The notes beneath the pieces were generated by a model, which did not search any database, was not told where the DNA came from, and saw only the letters and a program-made list of their open reading frames with translations. Position numbers and translations under genes: made by a program. Positions 43,372 through 51,747 of a stretch of DNA of 64,000 bases are shown piece after piece. Every line of letters begins with the position of its first letter. The stretch's first letter is position 1. The stretch covers positions 62,001-126,000 of the forward strand of contig CALBDS010000061.1 in assembly GCA_937927415.1 (NCBI GenBank), written 5' to 3'. The DNA comes from an uncultured Rhodospirillaceae bacterium. GTDB lineage: Bacteria > Pseudomonadota > Alphaproteobacteria > Azospirillales > Azospirillaceae.

Positions 43372-44894
43372 CCAAGCTCCTCGATCTGACCGCCACCAAC
43401 TTTCGCGGCTACGGCGCCACGTCGACGACGGTCAACCTCGACTCTGACATAGTCCTATTCTACGGGCCGAACGGCTTCGGCAAGACCAGCTTCGCCGAAG
43501 CCCTGGAGTGGCTGTTCTACGGCTCGACCCGGCGGCGCAAGCGCGGTGAAGTGCTCAGCGCCACCGAGTACGGCGGCACCTACGCCAACGCCCATGGTGG
43601 GCAGCCGGTCGAGGTCGCCGCGCGCGTCCGCCTGGCCGACGGCCGCGAGGTCACGCTCACCCGGCGGATGACCGACCCGGCAGCGTCCGAAGACTCCATA
43701 ACCTTGATCGACGGCGCCCCGGGCGACTTCGCCACGCTCGGCCTGCTGGTGCCCGACGCTGTGTACCCAGTCATCGTCCAGCACGGCCTTCAGACCTTCA
43801 TTCATGCCCGCCCCAAAGAGCGCCGGGACGCCATCAGCGCGGCGCTGGGGCTCGACGAGATGGCGGCGTTCAAGACCGCCATCGACGGCGCCCGGCGCTC
43901 GTTCCAGGGAACCCCGCCACGTCCTGTGGTCGAAGCCAGGAACCGCCTGCGCCTGCTCGCGCCCGTGCTGGCCGACGTGCCAGAGACGGCGAAGATGGCG
44001 GCGCGCTGGACGAAGCCGACGGCGGACATCGACCCGGCCAAAGACATCCCCGCCCTTGTCAAGGCGGCGAAACGCCTGGGCGGCACCAAGGCCGACGACC
44101 TGACTACCCTGATTGCGGCGCTGACGACCGCCCGCGGCGAAGCCGAACGCGCGGTCTTCGACCTGACGAAGCTGACGCTGACCTCGGATATGACCGCCTG
44201 CATCGAGCGTCTGCTGCGCGAACGGGACAGCGTCGCCGAGGCTCTGGCGGCGCTGGGCAAGGCGGTGGCCGCCCGAGTCGCCGTGGTGGCCGCGGCGCAC
44301 GCGCAGGAGCGCCTGGCCTTTTGGCAGGCCGGACTGGCCCAGGCGCCGGAGGGCGATGAGTGCCCCATGTGCGAGGCGGCCACGTTGACGCCTGAGCGGC
44401 GCTTGGCTCTCAGGATGCGATTGGAGGCCGCCGCTCACCTGCTGGCCCGCACCCAGGAGCTCCAGGCGAGCGTTGCGGTGGCCGAGCGGCACCTCCAGCA
44501 GGTCGCTCAGGTCGCCCGGATGTTGCCGCGCCCGGCGCTGAGTTTGGAGGATCTTGGGTTCCTGAAGGCCCTGCTCATGGACGAGCTCGACGTGCTGAAC
44601 GGGTTCATGGGCCGTTTCGACGCGGTGGAATCCGCGTGGCGCCAGTACGACGACGCGCACGACGCCGTGGTGGCGCATGTCCGATCCTTGATGACGCGGC
44701 TCGCCAACGGCCTGCAAGCTCCTGACGTTGTCGCGCAGCAGGATGCGCTGCCCGTAGCACTCGAGGCGGCGCTCACTGCTCTCGCCGAGGCCCTATCCGG
44801 CTACCAAGCCGGGTGGGACGGCTTCGCCAAGGCCGTTAGCAGGGTGCGGAAAAAGGCTATGCCCGGCCTACCGGTCGTGATTCTCTCCGGTTGA
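43368..44894 (+). pseudogene. SMC/RecF-like zinc-hook ATPase, N-terminal half (split by IS5 element)
   Basis: The 508 residues before the insertion begin LLDLTATNFRGYGATSTTVNL, with the Walker A GPNGFGKTS at about residues 33-41 and a Q-loop region (VIVQHGLQTFIHARPKERRDA). Long coiled-coil arms flank a CPMC zinc hook near residue 332 (DECPMCEAATL). This is the architecture of RecF/SMC-like ABC ATPases in conflict systems. The stop after VVILSG arises from the inserted IS5-family element; the rest of the ATPase lies beyond it. The broken gene cannot make a complete ATP site. Confidence 0.85.
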
Positions 44895-46164
44895 AGAGAC
44901 TGCGGCCGGAGAGGGGACGATGCGGGGATCGGACGAACACAGCGAGGGTCTGTTCAGCTATGTGAGCTGTGAGGCCCGTGTTCCGGCGAGCCATCCTCTA
45001 CGACCGATCCGGGCCATCGTTGATGAAGCGCTGGAGGTGATGTCGCCGGCGTTCGAGGGGCTGTACTCGAAGATCGGTCGACCGTCGATCCCGCCGGAGA
45101 AGCTGCTGCGGACGCTTCTGCTCCAGGCCTTCTACTCGGTGCGCTCGGAACGCCAGCTGATGGAACAGCTCGACTACAACCTGCTGTTTCGCTGGTTCGT
45201 CGGCTTGTCGATGGACACCCCGGTGTGGGACGTTACCGTGTTCACCAAGAACCGTGAGCGCCTGCTGGCCGGCGATGTGGCGGCCAAGTTCCTGGCCACC
45301 GTGCTGGGTCAACCCCGGGTCAAGGCGCTGCTGTCGGACGAGCACTTCTCGGTGGATGGGACGCTGATCGAAGCCTGGGCGTCGGTGAAGAGCTTCCGGC
45401 CCAAGGACGGCAGCGGTGAGCCGCCGGGGCCGGGACGCAACGGCGATCGCGACTTCCATGGTGAGAAGCGGTCCAACGAAACCCATGCCTCGACCAGCGA
45501 TCCCGAGGCGCGGCTGTACCGCAAGGGCAACGGGCAGCCGGCGAAGCTGGCCTTCATGGGCCACGCCCTGATGGAGAACCGGAACGCCCTGGTGGTGGAT
45601 GTCCGGCTGACGGCAGCCACCGGCTTGGCCGAACGCGAGGCGGCGGTTTCCATGGTCGAGGCGATCCCCGGCCGTCACCGCATTACGGTGGGCGCCGACA
45701 AGGCTTACGACACCAAGGATTTCGTGGCGAACATGCGCGAGTTGGGCGCCGCTCCGCACGTCGCGCAGAACACGAGCAATCGCCGCTCGGCGATCGACGG
45801 CCGGACCACCCGCCACCCTGGCTATGCCGTGTCCTTGCGCATCCGCAAACGGATTGAGGAGCTGTTCGGCTGGATCAAGGGAGCTGGCTTGCGCAAAATG
45901 CGTCATCGCGGCACGGCCCGCGTCGGTTGGGTGTTCACCCTGACCGCTACCGCCTACAACCTGATCCGCCTGCCTAAGCTGCTGGCGGCGGCATAATCAT
46001 GCCCGGACTCCGCCTCAACGGCGGCTCCGGGCGTCTCGGAGCGCGAAAAAGCGCTCCATTCTGACAAAAACGGGCGCCAGAAACGCCATTTCCAAGCCTC
46101 AGCAGAGGCAAAAAGCCGGAATATGTTCGTTTTTCCGCGACCTGTTAGTGCCCGTGTCTCCTCG
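44893..46164 (+). mobile_element. IS5-family insertion sequence interrupting the ATPase gene
   Basis: About 1.27 kb with one transposase gene. Approximate ends: GAAGAGACTGCGG on the left and, reverse-complemented on the right, GAGGAGACACGGG, a short imperfect inverted repeat. Exact ends and target duplication could not be fixed by eye. ATPase coding sequence is present on both sides, which is the main evidence for the insertion. Confidence 0.75.
44920..45996 (+). CDS. IS5-family transposase
   Basis: A 358-residue DDE transposase: MRGSDEHSEGLFSYVSCEAR, then the N-terminal DUF772-like region (LRTLLLQAFYSVRSERQLMEQLDYNLLFRWFVGL). The catalytic segments are FSVDGTLIEAWAS (first Asp), VGADKAYDTKDFV (second Asp) and RIEELFGWIKGAGLRKMRHRG (Glu). 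It appears intact. A ribosome site GGAGAGGGG lies just before the ATG. Confidence 0.93.
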   Translation: MRGSDEHSEGLFSYVSCEARVPASHPLRPIRAIVDEALEVMSPAFEGLYSKIGRPSIPPEKLLRTLLLQAFYSVRSERQLMEQLDYNLLFRWFVGLSMDTPVWDVTVFTKNRERLLAGDVAAKFLATVLGQPRVKALLSDEHFSVDGTLIEAWASVKSFRPKDGSGEPPGPGRNGDRDFHGEKRSNETHASTSDPEARLYRKGNGQPAKLAFMGHALMENRNALVVDVRLTAATGLAEREAAVSMVEAIPGRHRITVGADKAYDTKDFVANMRELGAAPHVAQNTSNRRSAIDGRTTRHPGYAVSLRIRKRIEELFGWIKGAGLRKMRHRGTARVGWVFTLTATAYNLIRLPKLLAAA

Positions 46165-47127
46165 AACACTGAGGTAAAGCGGCTGGACGCCCTGATTTCG
46201 GCGCTGTCGGCCGATCGGGACATGCGCACCATCACCGCCTACGACGCGGTCCTCGAGCAGTCCAAGGGGCTGATGCAGGAGACCGAGGTCTACCTCCAGA
46301 AGAAGCAGGTTGAACTGCTCGGTGCGCGTGGCGACGAGGTGCGGGCTTGGTACGATCTGATGAACCCCGGCGCTGACGTCGGCTATGACGGCATGGAGCC
46401 GGGGACCGACCACGTGAAGCTGCACGCCCGGAGCTTCGGCGTGCGGATGGGGGCGGCCGCCAACCTGAGCGAGTGTCAGCTGAACTGCCTGGGGCTGGCG
46501 GTGTGGATGATGCGCGCCACCACGCCGGGGTCGCCGTTCGGCTTCGTGGTGTTCGACGACCCGATCCAGAGCATGGACGACGACCACACCGAGGCCTTCA
46601 TCGGTTCGGTCGTCCCGCAGCTGCTTGACGGCCATGGCAAGCAGGTGATCGTGCTGTCCCACGTCGAGCGCGTCGTCACCCGTCTGCGCGAGCTCAACAA
46701 GGCGCGTTCGCTGCGGGTCTACAACTTCGACGCCTACAGTGCCGCCGGACCGGTCATCACGACCGAGGTGAAGCTCAAGAAGCTCATCTCGGAGATCAAG
46801 GCGTGTGCCGATGGCAACGAGGCGCACCGCAACATGGCCGTTGACCGGCTGCGCGTGCTGGCCGAGCAGTTCATCCGTGAGCTCCACGTCAAGGCCCAGG
46901 GCGTTCCGGCCCCAGCCGAGTACGACAATGCGAAGCCGAGTGACCTGCTGAAGCTGTTCCGATTGATTCCGGGCACGTTGCCCGCGGAGCATGACGGGCT
47001 CAAGGATACGGTTGGCTTCGCGGACCCGGCGCATCACACCGAGGTCGGGTACGTTGTGCCGACGAAAGCCAACATCCTCACGCACCTCAACCGCATCGAA
47101 GGCTTGATGAGGAAGCACGGTCTTTAG
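46165..47127 (+). pseudogene. SMC/RecF-like zinc-hook ATPase, C-terminal half
   Basis: This continues the interrupted ATPase from about VSSNTEVKRLDALISALSAD. It contains the ABC signature region NLSECQLNCLGLAVWMMRA and Walker B with D-loop GFVVFDDPIQSMDDDH, then VIVLSHVERVV (H-loop). A C-terminal extension of about 140 residues follows (LRVLAEQFIRELHVKAQGVPAP...VGYVVPTKANILTHLNRIEGLM), perhaps a partner-binding domain. An ATG inside the IS end (46123) could allow translation of this half alone. Both halves together would be about 830 residues. Confidence 0.82.
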
Positions 47128-47266
47128 AGAGCGGGTGGAGTCTTAGCCAACTTGATCAACGTATGCGGCCTGAGGGATTTCAGCGGCGAGAGGCGCTCGC
47201 CGAACCCAGACCGTAGCAGCGGGCCCTTGTGACAGGGCATGCGCTTTTCGAAGCGAAAGGTATTCC

Positions 47267-48211
47267 ATGGCTGATAGTAGAAAAGACGGTCTAAAACGAA
47301 ATGACGTGACGCTGAAGCATCTAACCTTGTCGCGAAGCAGTATATTCTTTCCAATTGTTGCTCAGTCAGCCATCAAAGAGCCTCTTGCCACGGAGCTGCA
47401 CGTCCATCGGACTTTATACACTGATAATGTCGCCCTTCTTGAGGATGGGAGTATCTGGCATATTGAGTTTCAGAGTGAAAATGACTCTGAAATGCCGTGG
47501 AGAATGTATCAGTATAAAGCGTTGCTCTTGATGCATCATCGCCGGATTGATGGAACATTCCCTCGAATTTGGCAGCGCGTATATTACACTGGAAATGGCG
47601 CGCTCACCATGCCAACCGAATTTCGTCAGCCCGGAACAGGGGTCAAATTTGAGGTCGTCGACCTGAAAGGTCAGTTCAACAATGGACAGGACCTTATCAG
47701 CAGCCGATCTCCGCTGGATAGGATCCTTGGCCTGCTTTGCATGCCGCTGCCGAAAAATAGTGCGAGTGGACGTGAGTATCTTCGTGCTTGGCAAACAGTG
47801 GCAAACTCGTTGCTACGGGAACCGCCGAGTGGTCAGACGGATGCACGAACGCTGTTCGAATTTGCTGCCCAAATCCGTGGCGTAGATGTGAACACCATAA
47901 GAGGATGGCCCAAAATGCCGATCACCGCCGATCTAAACCAGACAATCATCGCCAAGCAAATTTATGAGCAGGGGATCGAGGTTGGCAATGAGCGTGGGTA
48001 TTTGAGGGGGCTCACTGATAGCGTTGTTGATGCTTTCCAGGAAAATTCGGGCAATCTAAAACCGCATCAGATCGAACATCTTATGGAGTTTGATGCCGGT
48101 GAGCTGATGATGCTTGGCAGGCTTGCTCACAAAGGACAAACTTTCACCAAAGCCATTGAGCACGTGAAAGCAGCAAGGACAAACAATGCTGGGCCGGGGC
48201 AGACACGCTGA
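47267..48211 (+). CDS. Rpn-like PD-(D/E)XK nuclease family protein
   Basis: A 314-residue protein. The core LLEDGSIWHIEFQSENDSEMPWRMYQYKALLL is the D...E-x-Q signature of Rpn/YhgA-like (COG5464) putative transposase-nucleases. The C-terminal helices (QIYEQGIEVGNERGYLRGL) match the usual RpnT tail. It is visibly more AT-rich than its neighbours, suggesting a separate recent acquisition. A GCGAAAGGTATTCC stretch precedes the ATG. Family members promote RecA-independent recombination and some act in phage defence. Confidence 0.85.
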   Translation: MADSRKDGLKRNDVTLKHLTLSRSSIFFPIVAQSAIKEPLATELHVHRTLYTDNVALLEDGSIWHIEFQSENDSEMPWRMYQYKALLLMHHRRIDGTFPRIWQRVYYTGNGALTMPTEFRQPGTGVKFEVVDLKGQFNNGQDLISSRSPLDRILGLLCMPLPKNSASGREYLRAWQTVANSLLREPPSGQTDARTLFEFAAQIRGVDVNTIRGWPKMPITADLNQTIIAKQIYEQGIEVGNERGYLRGLTDSVVDAFQENSGNLKPHQIEHLMEFDAGELMMLGRLAHKGQTFTKAIEHVKAARTNNAGPGQTR

Positions 48212-48373
48212 TCGTTGAGGGATCCTGATTGCTACACGAAGATGCAGGGCGTATCGACGCAGTCGTATGGTCCCTGACGGCGGTCGTTCGATACCCACAG
48301 CCCAGGCCCCGGGCGAGAAACAGGTGAGCCTGACCGGATATGTGCCTTCTGCCAACCGCGCCCAGCAGATTCC

Positions 48374-50359
48374 TCAAGACTGCTCAACACCGACCAAGGC
48401 CTCAATCTCGGCTCCACCAACGGTTTCCCGCTCACCCAGCAGCCGGGCAATAGCCTCCAACCCACCGCGGTGCCGTTGGATCAAGTCCCTGGTCTCGGCG
48501 TAGCCGTCCGCCAGCATCGCTGACACCTGCGCCCCCATATCAGGGCGCAGCGACAGCGTCGCGGGCAGCGTGTCCGGCGTCGGAAGGCCGCGCCAGAGCA
48601 GGCCGTCAACACCGTCATCAAGCCCGTAGGCGTTCAGCGCCGCGGCCGCCAGCATCGTCGCCTGGGCCAAGTCCGACGACGCATTCCCGCCCGAGCCGGT
48701 CGACACGTCGCCAAACACGACCTCCTCGGCGGCGCGCCCGGCCAGCAGCATCCGCAGCCGACCAGCGACCTCCTTGCGCGTGACCGGCTTCCGGTCGCGC
48801 CGGTCGGCCACGACGCCGCCCTGGGTGTCGGCGGTCTGGCGGATGGACGCGCTGACCAAGGCGCCCGGTTCCTCGACCACCAGAACCAGCGCGTGCCCAG
48901 CTTCATGAACGGCGTACCGGTACGCCTCGTCGGCGGTCCGTGCCCGCTGGAGCCCGCGTATCTCGTCGAGCACGTCGTCGATTACAAGGTCCCGGCCACC
49001 ATGCCGGTCGCGCCGTCGGGCACCGCGCACCCAGCGCTCGCAGTCAGCGCCGGTACCGCCCAGCGCCAACAAGGATGCCTTGGACAAGTCCGCCTCCGGC
49101 AGGTCACCGCCCAGGTGGTGGCGCAGAATTCTGGCCAGCGCCTGCTGGTCAGGCAGCGGGATGGCGATGGTCCTGTTCAGACGCCCGGACCGCGTGATCG
49201 CCGGATCCAGGCGGCCGGGGTGGTTGCAGGCGCCGATAACGACGACGCCCTCGCGGCCACCGATTCCGTCCAGTTCCTCGAGCAATCCATTCACCACCTG
49301 GATGCTGTAATCCTTGTTATCGTGGGTGAATCTCGTCCGATCGCCGAAGGAGTCGATCTCGTCGATGAACAGGATGGCGGGCGCCGCCGCACGTGCTTCG
49401 GCGAAGGCTGCGCGCATCGCCTTCAGCAGATCGTTGAGGTACCCGGCCGCCTGCCACTGGCTCAGCGTACCGCTGATCAGCGGCACGCCGCAGCTTCCGG
49501 CCAACGCCTTCGCGAACGTCGTCTTCCCGGTGCCCGGCGGACCATACAATAGGACACCGCGGTCGATGGCCGACCACGGCAAGACGCCACGCCGGTACTC
49601 GGCTAGGTCGCGCGCCAGCGCCATCCCCCAGGTGACGGCCTCGTCCATGCCGTGGAGCTGGCCGAGCACCACGCCCGGAGAGGCCGCCTTGGCCTCGAGC
49701 AGGCGCCGGAGTCGGCCCATGTAGCCATCGGCATCCGTCCCGGGGCGCCACGCCAGCCGCAGGTCCTCGACGGCGATCCGGCGGCACAGAGTTTCGGGCA
49801 GAGCGGCCGTCGTCAGCGTGCCGGTCAGCACACCGAGCGTCTCGGCCAACGCCGCTGCGTCCAGTGGCGGGATGACGATCTGGAGGTCGGCCACGCGCAT
49901 GAGGTCGCGCGGGAGGTGGCGCTCGGGGACCGGGCTGAAGCCGACCACCGGGCATCCGGCGCTGAGCGCGGCCGACACTCCGGCGTTCCCCCGGCCCGGG
50001 CTGTGGTCCTTCTGGGTGCCATCGCGGCGGTAGGCGACCCAGGCCGTGTGGTGGGCTGGAAACCGCCAGAACGGAGTCTTGATGCTGTCACCGTCCTGAT
50101 CCACGTCGCTGTGCGGCCACACCACGCGCGCCCAGACCGTCTCCACCGGACCCATCCAGCCCGCTCCCGGCACCTGGACGACAACGGCGACGCCCGCGGC
50201 AGCCAACGCCTCCTTCAGCTCCGGCGCAGCGTCCAGTGCCCGGCGGAGTATCACCTCGGCGGCAGCCTCGACGGGGTCGATCTGCGGTGCCTTGGCGGCG
50301 TCCTCCGCCACCAAAGCACCCTTGTCGATTTCAGGATCGGCATCCTTCGGCGTCACCAT
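48374..50359 (-). CDS. soluble AAA+ ATPase fused to M41 (FtsH-like) metalloprotease
   Basis: A 661-residue protein with a unique N-terminal region (1-215), a AAA+ module with Walker A GPPGTGKT (273-280), Walker B ILFIDEID (329-336) and RSGRLNRTIAIPLPD (second region of homology). A C-terminal M41 peptidase follows with zinc motif HEAGH (485-489), LAGRAAEEVVFGD and the third ligand Asp near 563 (NASSDLAQAT). Unlike housekeeping FtsH it has no transmembrane segments. ATP-driven unfolding and proteolysis of an unknown substrate is inferred. It is third in an operon with two tiny genes inside the island. Confidence 0.9.
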   Translation of the reverse strand: MVTPKDADPEIDKGALVAEDAAKAPQIDPVEAAAEVILRRALDAAPELKEALAAAGVAVVVQVPGAGWMGPVETVWARVVWPHSDVDQDGDSIKTPFWRFPAHHTAWVAYRRDGTQKDHSPGRGNAGVSAALSAGCPVVGFSPVPERHLPRDLMRVADLQIVIPPLDAAALAETLGVLTGTLTTAALPETLCRRIAVEDLRLAWRPGTDADGYMGRLRRLLEAKAASPGVVLGQLHGMDEAVTWGMALARDLAEYRRGVLPWSAIDRGVLLYGPPGTGKTTFAKALAGSCGVPLISGTLSQWQAAGYLNDLLKAMRAAFAEARAAAPAILFIDEIDSFGDRTRFTHDNKDYSIQVVNGLLEELDGIGGREGVVVIGACNHPGRLDPAITRSGRLNRTIAIPLPDQQALARILRHHLGGDLPEADLSKASLLALGGTGADCERWVRGARRRDRHGGRDLVIDDVLDEIRGLQRARTADEAYRYAVHEAGHALVLVVEEPGALVSASIRQTADTQGGVVADRRDRKPVTRKEVAGRLRMLLAGRAAEEVVFGDVSTGSGGNASSDLAQATMLAAAALNAYGLDDGVDGLLWRGLPTPDTLPATLSLRPDMGAQVSAMLADGYAETRDLIQRHRGGLEAIARLLGERETVGGAEIEALVGVEQS

Positions 50360-50383
50360 GGCGTCGCTTCTCCCGGCCGCGGG

Positions 50384-50587
50384 TCAGCTCAACGACGACA
50401 GGATGTCGTCGAGCGGGCGGAGGATGTGCAGCATCCGTCCACCGGTGACCGTGACGACGCACTCGTCGCCGAGATCGTCGAGTTCGCTCACGCCTTGGAC
50501 GTCGTCCGGCCGTAGGGCATGGCGGCGCCCATCGGCATCGCGAAGGACCACGTATCCGGTCTGGCGGGGCTGTTTGCTCATATCCAT
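50384..50587 (-). CDS. small protein of the AAA-M41 operon (67 aa)
   Basis: MDMSKQPRQTGYVVLRDADG begins a small protein, probably beta-rich, with VQGVSELDDLGDECVVTVTGGRMLHILRPLDDILSSLS. The ATG at 50587 follows GGGAGAG. No family was recognised; the all-beta pattern and size resemble a small SH3-like or antitoxin-like partner. It lies 24 nt upstream of the protease gene and 10 nt after the preceding small gene, so all three are co-transcribed. Confidence 0.72.
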   Translation of the reverse strand: MDMSKQPRQTGYVVLRDADGRRHALRPDDVQGVSELDDLGDECVVTVTGGRMLHILRPLDDILSSLS

Positions 50588-50597
50588 TGGGCTCTCC

Positions 50598-50843
50598 CTA
50601 GTCGCTGTTGCCGACGGTGCCGATACTGGCCACATGCTCCGCCTCGACGACGGCGGTGTCGTCGCCCCAGATCCGCCGGATGCGGGCACCGACGAACCGG
50701 TTGGTGGTGAGCAGGCGTTCCGCCTGCGCCCAGGCGGCTTCCTCGCTGATGCAGACGAGGCGCTCGCCAGGGCACAGGGCGCTGCCCGCGGTGGCCGGGT
50801 CGCGCCGGTAGAGCGTTAGGACAATATGCGTCTTCACGGCCAT
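50598..50843 (-). CDS. small protein of the AAA-M41 operon (81 aa)
   Basis: MAVKTHIVLTLYRRDPATAG...GERLVCISEEAAWAQAERLLTTNRFVGARIRRIWGDD...VASIGTVGNSD. A compact mixed alpha/beta protein with no membrane segment; not recognised. It is first in the operon with the 67-residue protein and the AAA-M41 protease. The conserved-looking arrangement suggests an adaptor, substrate or antidote for the protease, but nothing in the sequence proves it. Confidence 0.7.
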   Translation of the reverse strand: MAVKTHIVLTLYRRDPATAGSALCPGERLVCISEEAAWAQAERLLTTNRFVGARIRRIWGDDTAVVEAEHVASIGTVGNSD

Positions 50844-51138
50844 TCATCCCTGCCTAATGGCGGTTGGCAGGAGATTGTTCCTGAAATGTTCTCTCAGCAA
50901 TACACCTTTTGATTCGCCTACAGGGCGGTTTTCCGCGTCTTCCGCCTGCCAGGCCGAACACGAGGCATCCTCGCCAAAGTCGGTACCTCTGAAGAGTCTA
51001 CTGCGTGGCGCTCAAAGAGATCGCGTGCGCATCCTGCCTTCGGCGATGAAGGCCCCGAGCACAAGGTGAGCCGCGGCCTTGCTGCCCTTGGTAGCCGCCA
51101 TAGCTGTTGAGAGAGCGATGCGACCTGGGAGGTGGTGC

Positions 51139-51327
51139 ATGGGGGGTGATCCAGGGTTGGTCCGCACCCTCGCGGCCGTTCTGTTCGTGATCGGCGCCAT
51201 CGGCTTTGTCTGGTACGTGCAGCACGCTGCCCGCGCCATCGCCCTGCTGCGGGTCATCCGCGCGCAACGACAACGGCTGCGTCGAGGCAGCGATCGTCTG
51301 GCGGCGCGCAGACCGGAGCAGCCGTAG
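51139..51327 (+). CDS. small single-pass membrane protein (62 aa)
   Basis: MGGDPGLVRTLAAVLFVIGAIGFVWYVQHAARAIALL followed by a strongly basic cytoplasmic tail (RAQRQRLRRGSDRLAARRPEQ). One transmembrane helix at about 9-28. A GGGAGG ribosome site lies 6 nt upstream of the ATG at 51139. Not recognised. It is divergent from the AAA-M41 operon and followed by another tiny gene. Confidence 0.5.
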   Translation: MGGDPGLVRTLAAVLFVIGAIGFVWYVQHAARAIALLRVIRAQRQRLRRGSDRLAARRPEQP

Positions 51328-51396
51328 GTCTCCCCGCCGCGAACGGCGATGCTTCCTGGCAGAGCACATACCGAACTTGAACAAGAGGGTGGCGTC

Positions 51397-51534
51397 ATGA
51401 AGCTGGAAGACAAGCTGGCGCCCCTTCGTATTCGGCGCAACAGCGATGACCGGACTCTGCGGATGGACGTGCTGGCCGAGACGGCGCACCGGGTCCGCGA
51501 CGAGGCCCGGCGCGGTTTCTTCCGGCGCCGGTGA
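51397..51534 (+). CDS. tiny basic protein (45 aa)
   Basis: MKLEDKLAPLRIRRNSDDRT...MDVLAETAHRVRDEARRGFFRRR. Soluble, helical and basic; preceded by GAGGGTGG. Not recognised, and short enough that it could be fortuitous, but codon usage and the ribosome site favour a real gene. It ends 213 nt before the convergent end of the three-gene ATPase operon. Confidence 0.45.
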   Translation: MKLEDKLAPLRIRRNSDDRTLRMDVLAETAHRVRDEARRGFFRRR

Positions 51535-51747
51535 CCGTAGCCCGTGCTGGCCTGCGCCAGCCCGCGGCCTGGGAATGATCGCATCCGATCGGGATGGGTG
51601 CACACGCGGCTCAGAGGGATCGACAGAAAGAATGTCGATCCCATTCAACGGGTTAGCCGTCGAATTCCGGGAGAATCATTGACTCTAAAGGGGACGTCCG
51701 CGGACACCGCCCGCGTCAACCGCAGCGACCACAAGTTCCCCGCAGCG

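Noticed and set aside
48374..50359. Housekeeping FtsH
   Set aside because: It lacks the N-terminal membrane helices, has a long unrelated N-terminal region, and lies in an island with non-housekeeping neighbours.
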